A DNA stretch of 64,000 bases from Synechococcales cyanobacterium bin59.metabat.ball.084 (GTDB lineage: Bacteria > Cyanobacteriota > Cyanobacteriia > Cyanobacteriales > Chamaesiphonaceae), in contig JAAFHZ010000004.1 in NCBI GenBank assembly GCA_013297675.1, forward strand, positions 29,694-93,693. The letters run 5' to 3'. Shown here piece by piece: positions 46,923 to 55,426 of the stretch. Position numbers and translations under genes: made by a program. Under the pieces are notes generated by a model that was not told where the DNA came from, did not search any database, and saw only the letters and a list, made by a program, of their open reading frames with translations. How positions within the stretch are numbered: position 1 is the stretch's first letter; each line of letters begins with the position of its first letter.

Positions 46923-47026
46923 ATTGTAATCTTTTGTAATCATAAGTAAAACTACTCATATTCTCTAAAAAGATTGAATATCCTAGACTCACTTCAGACA
47001 AATGAGTGAATTTATTCTTTTCCAGA

Positions 47027-47032
47027 TATGAT
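47027..47032 (+). promoter_or_regulatory. Candidate -10 box of murI
   Basis: TATGAT about 40 bases before the TTG start at 47071. It supports the later start rather than the GTG at 47041. Confidence 0.35.
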
Positions 47033-47070
47033 ACAAATGCGTGGAGTGTCGATTACTTTCGAGGTACCCT

Positions 47071-47913
47071 TTGTTGAGCTTGTCTGCCCCAGAAATAGTG
47101 CCTATCAATACTAATAACGCCCAAATTGGCGTTTTTGACAGTGGAGTTGGTGGCCTGACTGTTTTACAAGAGATTCATCGGCAATTGCCGCACGAGTCTG
47201 TTCTATATTTTGGGGACACAGCCAGAGTCCCCTACGGTAATCGGGAACCCGCCGAAATCGTCACTTTTGTGCGCGAGATTTTGCACATGATGGCTAAGCA
47301 AGATGTGAAAATGGCCATTATGGCTTGTAGTACTGGTTCTGCTCTAGCCATGGACTTGGTAAAAGGCGAATTTGATTTTCCGATTGTGGGAGTAGTTCGG
47401 CCAGGAGCCAGGGCAGCGGTACAGGCCGGGTCGAGAATTGGCATCATGGCCACCCATGCCACCGTGAGAAGTCAGGCTTATAGCAACGAAATTTGGCGCT
47501 GTGCCGCCGATGCCCAAGTGTGGGAGATTGCTTGCCCTAAGTTTGTGCCCTTGATTGAAAGTAATCAAATCGATTCACCAGAAATGATGGAGGCTGCAGA
47601 AGAATATTTGCAGCCTTTGATCGATCGAGAGATTGATACCCTAGTTTTTGGCTGCACTCACTATCCCCACCTCAAGCGGGTCTTTCAGCAGATTTTGCCG
47701 CCTCATGTTACCTATGTAAACCCGGCTGAAGCTGCAATTATCGAAACTGCACAGGTCTTAGCTGGGGAAGGAATTCAGGCTAACCCCAACCTGTCGGGAG
47801 ACACCAGTTTTTATGTCAGCGGCTCAGCTCATGACTTCGCCGATTTGGCGACCAATTGGCTGCCCAGCCGTCCTTATGTGCAAAATATTCCGGTAGAATC
47901 TTTGCGCTTATAG
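47071..47913 (+). CDS. murI: Glutamate racemase
   Basis: A racemase of about 280 residues providing D-glutamate for peptidoglycan. I choose the TTG at 47071 because GAGG (47061-47064) lies at good distance and the -10 box at 47027 would put the transcript start near 47040; an open frame begins at GTG 47041. Conserved: IGVFDSGVGGLTVLQ, YFGDTARVPYG and the second catalytic Cys in VFGCTHYP. The first catalytic motif reads ACSTGSA where most MurI have ACNT, that is Asn replaced by Ser beside the catalytic Cys. Confidence 0.9.
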   Translation: MLSLSAPEIVPINTNNAQIGVFDSGVGGLTVLQEIHRQLPHESVLYFGDTARVPYGNREPAEIVTFVREILHMMAKQDVKMAIMACSTGSALAMDLVKGEFDFPIVGVVRPGARAAVQAGSRIGIMATHATVRSQAYSNEIWRCAADAQVWEIACPKFVPLIESNQIDSPEMMEAAEEYLQPLIDREIDTLVFGCTHYPHLKRVFQQILPPHVTYVNPAEAAIIETAQVLAGEGIQANPNLSGDTSFYVSGSAHDFADLATNWLPSRPYVQNIPVESLRL

Positions 47914-47963
47914 AGGCATTAGCCAGCAGAAATCTCGGAACTGCCCCCCGACCGAGAAAAATA

Positions 47964-48003
47964 GCTTAAAATAAGTGTAAACTTTCGTAAACGCTTATTA
48001 AGC
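47964..48003 (+). other. Inverted repeat in the leader of sdsA
   Basis: GCTTAAAATAAGTGT near 47964-47978 is nearly complementary to ACGCTTATTAAGC ending at 48003, separated by a short A/T-rich loop. It ends 13 bases before the start codon of the prenyl synthase. No T-run follows, so a role in translation or mRNA stability is more likely than termination. Confidence 0.45.
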
Positions 48004-48016
48004 CAGCTAGTAACTC

Positions 48017-48988
48017 ATGAACTCGGTGACATCCCTTTTCGCTCCTGTTGAAGCCGATCTGAAAGTGTTGGCAGAGAACCTCAAGTCTTTGGTGGGTGCT
48101 CGTCATCCCATTCTCTACGCAGCGGCAGAGCACCTTTTTTCTGCTGGTGGCAAGCGAGTCCGACCAGCGATCGTACTATTAATCGCCCGCGCTACCTTAC
48201 CGGGTGAAGATATTACCCCCCGCCATCGGCGGCTGGCAGAGATCACAGAGATGATTCACACTGCTAGCTTGGTGCATGATGACGTGCTCGATACCGCAGA
48301 GACTCGGCGGGGCATTCCCACGGTGCATGACCAGTTTGGCAACCGGGTAGCGGTTTTGGCGGGTGACTTTTTGTTTGCTCAGTCTTCTTGGTACTTGGCA
48401 AACTTAGATAATTTAACTGTGGTGAAGCTGCTGTCCCAGGTAATTATGGACTTAGCTGAAGGCGAAATTCAGCAGAGTTTAAGCAGCTTTGACACCGAGA
48501 TGTCGATCGAAACTTATTTAGAAAAAAGCTACTTTAAAACTGCTTCTTTGTTGGCCAACAGTGCCAAGGCCGCCGCAATATTGAGCGACCTACCTGAGCC
48601 TAACTGCCACAAAATGTATCTCTATGGTCGCCACTTGGGTCTGGCTTTCCAGATTGTGGATGATATTTTGGACTTCACTAGCTCCACTGAAGTACTAGGT
48701 AAGCCTGCTGGCTCCGATTTGGCGGGGGGTAACTTGACCGCTCCAGTGCTCTATGCCATGGAAGAGCAGCCCCGCTTAGCGGAGCTAATTGTGGGTGAAT
48801 TTGAACAAGAAGGCGATCTAGAAAAAGCCTTGGGCTTAATTCACGCCAGTACTGGCATTGATCAATCTTGGGACTTGGCCAAAGAGCATGTGCGGTTAGC
48901 CTTAGAGCAATTGACCGATTTAGCGCCTTCTCACTCCAAATCAGCTTTGATGGAGATGGGCGATTATGTGTTGCAGCGTTCTCATTAA
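48017..48988 (+). CDS. sds: Solanesyl diphosphate synthase (long-chain polyprenyl synthase)
   Basis: A 323-residue trans-prenyl diphosphate synthase. Both aspartate-rich motifs are present: LVHDDVLDTAETRRG (first DDxxD) and QIVDDILDFTSS (second), with GGKRVRPAIVLL and KPAGSDLAGGNLTAPVLYA. In cyanobacteria this type makes the C45 chain for plastoquinone. The length is normal. Chain length is inferred from family, not read from the sequence. Confidence 0.92.
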   Translation: MNSVTSLFAPVEADLKVLAENLKSLVGARHPILYAAAEHLFSAGGKRVRPAIVLLIARATLPGEDITPRHRRLAEITEMIHTASLVHDDVLDTAETRRGIPTVHDQFGNRVAVLAGDFLFAQSSWYLANLDNLTVVKLLSQVIMDLAEGEIQQSLSSFDTEMSIETYLEKSYFKTASLLANSAKAAAILSDLPEPNCHKMYLYGRHLGLAFQIVDDILDFTSSTEVLGKPAGSDLAGGNLTAPVLYAMEEQPRLAELIVGEFEQEGDLEKALGLIHASTGIDQSWDLAKEHVRLALEQLTDLAPSHSKSALMEMGDYVLQRSH

Positions 48989-48991
48989 ATT

Positions 48992-49918
48992 TTGAAACTC
49001 CATACTTCTAGCGGTAACTGGCAGCTCGGCCTGGGTTTGTCGATCGTCACGGTTTTGCTGTGGGGGTTAATTCCTTTAGCCTTGGGGGTGGTGTTGCAGT
49101 CGATCGACGTATCCACGGTCAATGCTTTTCGTTTTTTGAGTTCTTTTGTGTTGCTCGGTATCTACTTGGCCAGTCGGCGGCAGTTGCCCACTAGGCAACA
49201 ACTACAGGCTACTTCGCCGGTTTTAATGTTGGTGGCGATCGGGGGCTTAACCTGCAATTACCTATTTTTTACTAAGGGTTTGTTAGCTACTTCGCCTTCC
49301 CATGCAGAAGTATTGATTCAGCTCGCCCACTTATTCTTTGGCTTTGGGGGGCTGCTGATCTTTAAAGAAACCTATAGCCGTAAGCAGTTGGTGGGTCTAG
49401 GCATTTTGGTACTGGGCTTAGTGGGATTTTTCAATCAGCAGTTGGCGGTAGTGGCTGCCACTGATAAGTATTGGGCGGGCAGTGCTATGTTGGCTTTTGC
49501 CGCTTTGACCTGGGCGATTTATGCTCTGGCACAAAAGCAAATGTTGCAGCAGCTCAGCTCTGGCCAAATTATGTGGATAATTTATGGCTGCTGTGGGGTG
49601 ATCTTTGGGGTATTCTCCCATCCGGCGAGTGTCTTAGCACTGTCGCCTTTGCAGTGGGGGATGTTGATTTTTGCCGGGTTGAATACGTTTGTGGCCTACG
49701 GGGCTTTTGCCGAATCTTTGGCTCATTGGCCTGCCTCACGGGTGAGTGCGGTGTTGGCGTTGGCTCCGATCGTCACTTTGGTGGCCATGGCGATCTTTGC
49801 TCCTTGGCTCTCGCTTCATGCCGAGAAAATTACGCCCTTGGGCATTGTTGGGGCGATCGCAGTGGTGGTGGGTTCGGTGTCGATCGCTCTCAATGATCGA
49901 TCCAAGCGGTCTAAATAG
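48992..49918 (+). CDS. DMT-superfamily transporter (EamA family)
   Basis: A 308-residue membrane protein with about ten hydrophobic segments in two EamA repeats (GLIPLALGVVLQSI in the first; GLNTFVAYGAFAESL and ALAPIVTLVAM in the second). The family exports amino acids, nucleobases or drugs; substrate unknown. Starts at TTG three bases after the sds stop, so it is probably in the same transcript. Confidence 0.83.
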   Translation: MKLHTSSGNWQLGLGLSIVTVLLWGLIPLALGVVLQSIDVSTVNAFRFLSSFVLLGIYLASRRQLPTRQQLQATSPVLMLVAIGGLTCNYLFFTKGLLATSPSHAEVLIQLAHLFFGFGGLLIFKETYSRKQLVGLGILVLGLVGFFNQQLAVVAATDKYWAGSAMLAFAALTWAIYALAQKQMLQQLSSGQIMWIIYGCCGVIFGVFSHPASVLALSPLQWGMLIFAGLNTFVAYGAFAESLAHWPASRVSAVLALAPIVTLVAMAIFAPWLSLHAEKITPLGIVGAIAVVVGSVSIALNDRSKRSK

Positions 49919-49992
49919 TTACTGGTACTTGGGCAAACTACCCTTAAGGTGGAAATAGTGCCAGAATAGTCCTATTGCAACAAATATTCACA

Positions 49993-51381
49993 ATGCTGAC
50001 ATCTCCTGCTGAGACCGATCATCTCCAGAGTTCGGAGCTACATGCTTTAGAGCATCAGAATTTAGAACTTACTCCACCTTCGGGCTGGAGCAAGTTGCTG
50101 TTTGGCCAGGAGCCAACCCTAGAACTAATCGCAATTTTGCTGGTTTATGGGGTGCAGGGGGTTTTGGGCTTGGCCAAGCTAGCCGTCAGCTTTTTCCTGA
50201 AAGATCAGTTGGCACTATCTCCAGCACAGGTCGCTGCACTAATGGGTGTAGCGGCTTTGCCTTGGGTGATTAAGCCGCTGTTTGGTTTCATTTCCGATGG
50301 ACTGCCGGTATTTGGTTATCGGCGCAGACCTTATTTGGTCTTAGCGGGCTTGTTAGGGGCAGGGGCGTGGCTGAGTTTGGCGACTTTTGTACATACACCG
50401 GGACTGGCTACCTTGGCGATCGCCATGACTTCTCTATCGGTAGCTTTTAGTGATGTCTTGGTAGATTCGCTGATTGTGGAAAGAGCGCGGGGAGAATCTT
50501 TGAGCAAATCTGGCTCGTTGCAGTCGCTCTGTTGGGGAGCTTCGGCGTTGGGTGGCTTGTTAACAGCCTATGCTAGCGGGCTGCTATTGAGTAAGTTTAC
50601 GCCCCAAACCGTCTTTGCCGTGGCGGCGATATTTCCCCTGCTGGTTTCGCTGGTGGCTTTTTGGATTGATGAACAGCCCATTACCATGAAAGAATCGGCG
50701 GTAGATCAGGCTAAGGGGCAGATTCAGCAGCTATGGATCGCCTTGCGCCAAAAGGCGATCTGGATGCCCTTGGCCTTTGTATTTTTGTGGCAATGCACTC
50801 CCACCGGCGAATCTTCTTTCTTTTACTTTGTGACCAATGAACTGGGCTTTAATCCGGAGTTTCTGGGACGAGTGCGGTTGGTGTCTAGCTTGGCTTCACT
50901 GATTGGGATTTGGGTGTTTCAGCGCTACCTCAAAGCCGTGCCTTTTCGGAAAATCTTTGGTTGGACAACAGTGATTTCTGCACTGTTGGGTTTGACTACT
51001 TTGTTGCTAGTGACTCACGCCAATCGTGCTTTAGGCATAGACGATCGATGGTTTAGCTTGGGTGACACGTTGATTTTGACGGTGATGGGGCAAATCACCT
51101 TTATGCCGGTATTAGTGTTGGCCGCTCGCCTGTGCCCGCCCGGTATCGAAGCTACTTTGTTTGCTTTGCTGATGTCGGTGCTGAACTTAGCTGGTTTGGT
51201 TTCCCAGGAAGGTGGGGCTTTGTTGACTCATGCCTTGGGCATTAATGAACACAATTTTGACAAACTGTGGCTGTTAGTGACCATTACCAACTTAGGTGGT
51301 ATTGTGCCGCTCATTTTCTTGGGTTGGCTGCCAGAAAACGAAGCAGCTAAAACTGCTCAAGGAGGTGAAAATATTTCATGA
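49993..51381 (+). CDS. Folate/biopterin family transporter (FBT)
   Basis: About 462 residues from the ATG at 49993; the frame is open six codons earlier to a TTG. A twelve-helix major-facilitator protein of the folate-biopterin transporter family: GVQGVLGLAKLAVSFFLKDQ, VIKPLFGFISDGLPVFGYRR and FYFVTNELGFNPEFLGRV are typical. A cyanobacterial member is reported to transport folate, and plant relatives are plastidial. Substrate here is inferred from family. Confidence 0.88.
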   Translation: MLTSPAETDHLQSSELHALEHQNLELTPPSGWSKLLFGQEPTLELIAILLVYGVQGVLGLAKLAVSFFLKDQLALSPAQVAALMGVAALPWVIKPLFGFISDGLPVFGYRRRPYLVLAGLLGAGAWLSLATFVHTPGLATLAIAMTSLSVAFSDVLVDSLIVERARGESLSKSGSLQSLCWGASALGGLLTAYASGLLLSKFTPQTVFAVAAIFPLLVSLVAFWIDEQPITMKESAVDQAKGQIQQLWIALRQKAIWMPLAFVFLWQCTPTGESSFFYFVTNELGFNPEFLGRVRLVSSLASLIGIWVFQRYLKAVPFRKIFGWTTVISALLGLTTLLLVTHANRALGIDDRWFSLGDTLILTVMGQITFMPVLVLAARLCPPGIEATLFALLMSVLNLAGLVSQEGGALLTHALGINEHNFDKLWLLVTITNLGGIVPLIFLGWLPENEAAKTAQGGENIS

Positions 51382-51458
51382 TTTTTAGTCGGTTAATTAA
51401 TCGCCCTCGATCACTACAGATACTTTAATTACAATCAGATATCTTGCACTTAAAAAAC

Positions 51459-52904
51459 ATGCTTAATCTAGAAAAAACTACTGCTTACACTCAAAAAGAT
51501 TGGGCACAGGGCTATCAATCACAAAAAAACGAATATGAGTATTGGATCGAAAATATTACTGGCGAAATCCCTTTAAATCTAGCTGGCACACTGTTTCGGA
51601 ATATCCCCGCCATGCTGGATGTAAATGGTGTCTCGGTAAGGCATCCCTTTGATGGTGATGGCATGATTTGTTCGATCGGCTTCCGAGATGGCAAAGCATT
51701 TTTCCGGAATCGCTACGTGCGCACCGCCGGATTTGTTGCGGAGCAAGCCGCCAATAAGTTTTTATTTCGGGGCGTGTTTGGCACCGCTAAGGCTGGGGGC
51801 TGGCTGGCTAATGCCTTTGATATTAAGCTGAAGAATATTGCCAATACCCATGTAATTTATTGGGGTGGTAAGCTCCTGGCTCTCTGGGAAGCAGCGGAAC
51901 CTCATCGGTTGTTACCAGAAACCTTAGAAACAGTTGGTTTAGATTATTTGGATGGAGTCTTACAGCCCGGAGATGCTTTTGCGGCTCATCCTCGTGTTGA
52001 CCCAGCAGGTAAACTGGTGAACTTTGCTTTAAAGACCGGTTTATCGACTACTGTTAAGGTATTTGAATTCGATCGATCAGGCAAACTAGCAACCACCTAC
52101 GAGCATGTAGTCCCTGGTTTTGCGTTTATCCACGATTTTGCCATTACCCCTAACTACTGTATTTTCTTTCAAAATCCAGTGGGCTTTAATCCTTTGCCAT
52201 TCTTGTTGGGCATGAAAGGAGCCGGAGAATGCGTGAAATTTAAGGCCGAGGCACCAACTAAAATTTTAGTGATTCCTCGCAATGGCCAAGATCCGGTCAA
52301 AGTTTTTGAAAGTAAGTCTGGCTTTGTGTTTCACCATGCCAACGCTTTTGAAACTGAGAGTGGTTTATCGATCGACTCGATCGCCTATGGCAGTTTCCCG
52401 GAAGTAGAGCCAGACAAAGATTTCCGGGAGACTAACTTCGATCGCTTAGATCCCGGCCAGCTCTGGCGCTTCCAGCTAAATTTTGCCTCAGGGAAGGTCG
52501 ATCGGGAGTTAATTGAACCTCGCTGCTGCGAATTTCCCACCATGAATCCGGCTCAAGTAGGTCAAAATGGTCGCTATTACTATTTAGGAGCTGCGGCCAA
52601 AGCAACGGGCAACGCCCCACTCCAAGCGATCACTAAGATTGATCTGCAAACCAAAGAATCTATCACTTGGTCAGCAGCGCCCCACGGCTTTGTGAGTGAG
52701 CCACAGTTCATCGCTAAGCCTCAAGCAGCCACCGAAGATGATGGCTGGGTAGTGACTTTGGCTTATCAGGCCGATCGGGATGCCACCGATATCATCATCC
52801 TCGATGCCAAAGATCTAAAGGTGATTGCTAAACTTCATCTCCCCCACCACCTGCCCTTTGGACTCCACGGCAGTTGGACAGATGAAATATTCTTGCCAAG
52901 TTAA
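51459..52904 (+). CDS. Carotenoid cleavage oxygenase
   Basis: A seven-bladed-propeller non-heme iron dioxygenase of about 481 residues from the ATG at 51459; a TTG at 51444 is the frame's first start. The four iron His ligands are seen in FAAHPRVD (about 176), FIHDFAI (about 225), VFHHANAF (about 292) and GLHGSW (about 470). The acidic motif FDGDGMIC near the N-terminus is conserved. Size and motifs fit apocarotenoid-15,15'-oxygenase or related enzymes that make retinal or apocarotenals; the cleavage position cannot be read off. Confidence 0.9.
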   Translation: MLNLEKTTAYTQKDWAQGYQSQKNEYEYWIENITGEIPLNLAGTLFRNIPAMLDVNGVSVRHPFDGDGMICSIGFRDGKAFFRNRYVRTAGFVAEQAANKFLFRGVFGTAKAGGWLANAFDIKLKNIANTHVIYWGGKLLALWEAAEPHRLLPETLETVGLDYLDGVLQPGDAFAAHPRVDPAGKLVNFALKTGLSTTVKVFEFDRSGKLATTYEHVVPGFAFIHDFAITPNYCIFFQNPVGFNPLPFLLGMKGAGECVKFKAEAPTKILVIPRNGQDPVKVFESKSGFVFHHANAFETESGLSIDSIAYGSFPEVEPDKDFRETNFDRLDPGQLWRFQLNFASGKVDRELIEPRCCEFPTMNPAQVGQNGRYYYLGAAAKATGNAPLQAITKIDLQTKESITWSAAPHGFVSEPQFIAKPQAATEDDGWVVTLAYQADRDATDIIILDAKDLKVIAKLHLPHHLPFGLHGSWTDEIFLPS

Positions 52905-52977
52905 TCGCAGAACACCTCTGCGACAAAAACACTTGTTGAATTGTTAAAATAGCATCAAAACCAACCAGTAAAAACTC

Positions 52978-53202
52978 ATGTTAACCCTAGAAGTAGCTCT
53001 CCAAAAAATTCAGCAGTTCCGCCCTGAACAGCGCAAACAAGTCATTCAGTTTGTCGAATTCCTCGACAATCAAGCCATCACAGCCCCAGAGTTGCCCTCA
53101 GTAGATGCCGAAACGGAATTCTTCTCGCTAGCCGGAATCTGGGAAAATAAAGACATCACAGTCTCATCCCTCCGCTCCGAAGCTTGGAGAGAAACCAAGT
53201 AA
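52978..53202 (+). CDS. VapB-like antitoxin (DUF2281)
   Basis: A 74-residue DUF2281 protein: VALQKIQQFRPEQRKQVIQF at the N-terminus, EFLDNQ, then a flexible acidic tail (FFSLAGIWENKDITVSSLR) that would bind and block a PIN-domain toxin. The stop overlaps the toxin start by one base (TAATG). The toxin gene is broken, so this antitoxin is probably an orphan. Short VapB antitoxins also repress their own promoter. Confidence 0.75.
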   Translation: MLTLEVALQKIQQFRPEQRKQVIQFVEFLDNQAITAPELPSVDAETEFFSLAGIWENKDITVSSLRSEAWRETK

Positions 53203-53425
53203 TGATCTTGTGTGATACAAATATTCTAATAGAATTCTATAAAGGCAATCCGGCGATCCTTCGAGAACTTTTATTCTACTCATGGAGCAATATTCCCTCA
53301 GTCATAAACTCGCTATCCCTGATGCCTTGATTGCTGCTACCGCCCTAGTAAGTGACTTAGAGTTATACACTCTCAATACCAAAGACTTTCGCTTTATTGC
53401 AAACATCAGGCTATATAATCTCTAG
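53202..53425 (+). pseudogene. VapC-type PIN-domain toxin, deleted and frameshifted
   Basis: The first frame begins MILCDTNILIEFYKGNPAIL, with the PIN-domain acidic residues in DTN and IE, but ends at a TGA at 53328-53330 after 42 codons. A second frame gives MEQYSLSHKLAIPDALIAAT and ALVSDLELYTLNTKDF, RFI, the C-terminal half of a PIN toxin, ending at the TAG at 53423-53425. Roughly 55 central codons are missing. The remnant cannot make an active toxin. It directly follows an apparently intact antitoxin gene. Confidence 0.82.
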
Positions 53426-53427
53426 CA

Positions 53428-53458
53428 GGGCGTTGCATAATATAGGTATGCAACGCCC
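53428..53458. repeat. Perfect 12-bp inverted repeat GGGCGTTGCATA
   Basis: GGGCGTTGCATA (53428-53439), 7-base loop, TATGCAACGCCC (53447-53458), directly after the toxin remnant. There is no T-run. GGGCGTTGCATA resembles ends of bacterial insertion sequences, so this could be an empty IS scar, or a bidirectional transcription barrier between the convergent toxin remnant and the nitrilase gene. Confidence 0.6.
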
Positions 53459-53484
53459 ATTAAATGATTGCTAACAAAAATCGA

Positions 53485-54297
53485 TCAACCAAACATCCGA
53501 TGGTGCAAAGAAGGCATCTGGCGGCGTACCTGCGCCAAACGATTCGGCGAAATCTCCGCCACCGCCACCCCCGGCGCATCGCCAGCATCTGCCAACACCA
53601 CTCCCCAAGGATCTACAATCATGGCATGACCGTGGGTATAGCGCATGGCGTAATGATTGCCAGTTTGGGCTGGAGCCAAGACGTAACAGGTATTCTCGAT
53701 CGCCCGCGCCTGCAACAGCACCTGCCAATGATCTTTACCGGTATAAGCCGTAAAAGCTGCTGGCACAAACAACACCTCAGCCCCCTGCTTAGAAAGATGC
53801 CGATATAGCTCTGGAAACCTTACGTCATAGCAAACCGACAGACCCAAATTTCCTAGCTCTTCCGATTTATAGATCTCTGGCAGCTTATTACCGGCTTTCA
53901 CTGTTTTAGATTCTAAGTAAGTATTGCCGTCGGGCAGATCCACATCAAATAAATGCACTTTCTGATATCGCGATAGCTCCTGACCATTGGGGCCAATCAG
54001 TAAAGCCGTGTTGTAAACCTGATTTTCGGCAGCGGGCACAGGAAAACCGCCGCCTAGCAAAGTAATTTGAAATTTTTGGGCGGCTGTTTTCAGAAATTTT
54101 TCCGTGGAAACCGCAATTTGGCTAGCCTGGGCAATTTTGGCTTCTTCTTGGCCCAAAAAAGCAAAATTCTCTGGTAGAGATACCAGCTCAGAACCGCGCC
54201 TCACCGCCAAATCGATCAGCTCCTCGGCCTGTGCCAAGTTCTGTTCCAGGTTAGGGGAGCTAGTCATCTGAACGGCGGCGGCGAGATAAGATTTCAT
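53485..54297 (-). CDS. Carbon-nitrogen hydrolase (nitrilase-superfamily amidase)
   Basis: A 270-residue nitrilase-superfamily enzyme. The catalytic triad is visible: Glu in LPENFAFLG, Lys in KVHLFDVD and Cys in SVCYDVRFPELY. The length and FDVRFPELY-like region match the Nit1/omega-amidase branch, which deaminates compounds such as deaminated glutathione or alpha-ketoglutaramate. Substrate not determined. Single-gene unit. Confidence 0.87.
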   Translation of the reverse strand: MKSYLAAAVQMTSSPNLEQNLAQAEELIDLAVRRGSELVSLPENFAFLGQEEAKIAQASQIAVSTEKFLKTAAQKFQITLLGGGFPVPAAENQVYNTALLIGPNGQELSRYQKVHLFDVDLPDGNTYLESKTVKAGNKLPEIYKSEELGNLGLSVCYDVRFPELYRHLSKQGAEVLFVPAAFTAYTGKDHWQVLLQARAIENTCYVLAPAQTGNHYAMRYTHGHAMIVDPWGVVLADAGDAPGVAVAEISPNRLAQVRRQMPSLHHRMFG

Positions 54298-54330
54298 TGC
54301 GGTAAAAACAAAGGTGAATGATGATCGGGC

Positions 54331-54351
54331 AAAATCGCCGCTAGGCGGCGA
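54331..54351 (-). terminator. Terminator after petL
   Basis: On the minus strand TCGCCGC, CTA loop, GCGGCGA, then TTTTGCCC. The 7-bp arms are at 54335-54341 and 54345-54351, just after the petL stop. Confidence 0.75.
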
Positions 54352-54364
54352 CTCTTAAATGGTT

Positions 54365-54457
54365 TTAGATAATTTTGGCGGCGCGTAGGCCAAAAAATAG
54401 AGCAACAGCAGCAACGGCCATCGCACCTAAAAAGCCAGCATATATAAATAAGGCCAT
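54365..54457 (-). CDS. petL: Cytochrome b6-f complex subunit PetL (30 residues)
   Basis: A 30-residue single-helix membrane peptide: MALFIYAGFLGAMA, then VAAVALFFGLRAAKII. The layout, Tyr-x-Gly-Phe-Leu at the start, a hydrophobic helix and a final basic GLRAAKII, matches PetL of cytochrome b6f, where plastid forms end in GLSKIRLI-like sequence. GGAG lies at good distance before the ATG and a hairpin terminator follows the stop, so it is a self-contained small transcription unit. PetM and PetN were considered but their signatures do not fit. Confidence 0.72.
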   Translation of the reverse strand: MALFIYAGFLGAMAVAAVALFFGLRAAKII

Positions 54458-54629
54458 AATAAAACTCTCCAGAATAATTTTTTATCGAACATTCAGCATT
54501 CATTAAACCATTCTGCTGAGTCCTGCGTCTATCATGATTTTGCCTAGTCTGAGATCAGCCTCTGACTTGCTCCCTAATTCTGTTGTATTTTAGGGAAAGA
54601 TTATTTTCCAGTTATTATTCCTTATTCCC

Positions 54630-55337
54630 ATGAATCAAATTCGGTTATTTTGCCAAAAGCTTTGCCTGCTATGCGTCACGGCACTAATGGCTTGGCAGAT
54701 CTGCCTGCTACCAGCGGCAGCCACTGCTCTATACGAGATTCCTACTATTTCTCAGGGAGTGCCCACTTGGTCGATCGATAAGGCCGGAGTGCTCAGTGTG
54801 GCGACCAAGGCTAAGATCAATGGCACGATGGAGAAACTGGCAGCAGATACTGGTAAAGAAGTTCGGTTCGTGACCATTCATCGCTTCGACTATGGAGACA
54901 ATGCTCAGACTTTTGCCAGCAAGATTTTTCAGAAGTGGTTTCCTACCGAGGAAGATCAGAAAAATCAGATGCTCATTTTGCTCGATGATCTCACCAATAC
55001 TACTGGAGTCGTCACTGGATCTGGAGTTAAAGATGTGATGAGTGATGCGATCGCTACCAGTATTACCACCGAAACTATGTTGGTGCCTTTGCGCACCGGC
55101 AATAAGTACAACCAATCTTTTTCTGATGCGGTCGATCGAGTTGCGGCAGTGATCACTGGTCAACCAGATCCGGGGCCACCAGTGATTAAGGAAGAAGCTG
55201 TTGCTGGCAGTACTTACCTGACCGCCGAAGAAACCGATGCCAATCGCTTCAGTTTTACAACGATCGTGATTGTGCTCTTGATTGCAGCTACTGTGCTGCC
55301 AATGCTTACCTGGTGGTGGTATCAAAACCAAGATTAG
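54630..55337 (+). CDS. psb32: TPM-domain thylakoid protein, Psb32 homologue
   Basis: A 235-residue protein with a signal peptide (cleavage after AATA), a TPM domain (PTWSIDKAGVLS, EVRFVTIHRFDYGDN, QMLILLDD) and a C-terminal transmembrane helix (TTIVIVLLIAATVLPMLTWW). This arrangement matches Psb32, a photosystem II accessory protein of cyanobacteria related to the plant TLP18.3 photosystem II repair protein. The soluble domain would face the thylakoid lumen. Convergent with the importer genes. Confidence 0.87.
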   Translation: MNQIRLFCQKLCLLCVTALMAWQICLLPAAATALYEIPTISQGVPTWSIDKAGVLSVATKAKINGTMEKLAADTGKEVRFVTIHRFDYGDNAQTFASKIFQKWFPTEEDQKNQMLILLDDLTNTTGVVTGSGVKDVMSDAIATSITTETMLVPLRTGNKYNQSFSDAVDRVAAVITGQPDPGPPVIKEEAVAGSTYLTAEETDANRFSFTTIVIVLLIAATVLPMLTWWWYQNQD

Positions 55338-55426
55338 GATCATATTCCCAAAGTTATTGCAGAGGTCGTGGTATTATATCGCGCCCTTTTTTTATATATT
55401 TTGACGGCTTTGCCTATGAGCGATCT

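Noticed and set aside
54294..54503. Minus-strand open frame of 69 residues upstream of the nitrilase gene
   Set aside because: Cys-rich, non-conserved appearance, and it overlaps petL in another frame, which has the better ribosome-binding site and family match.
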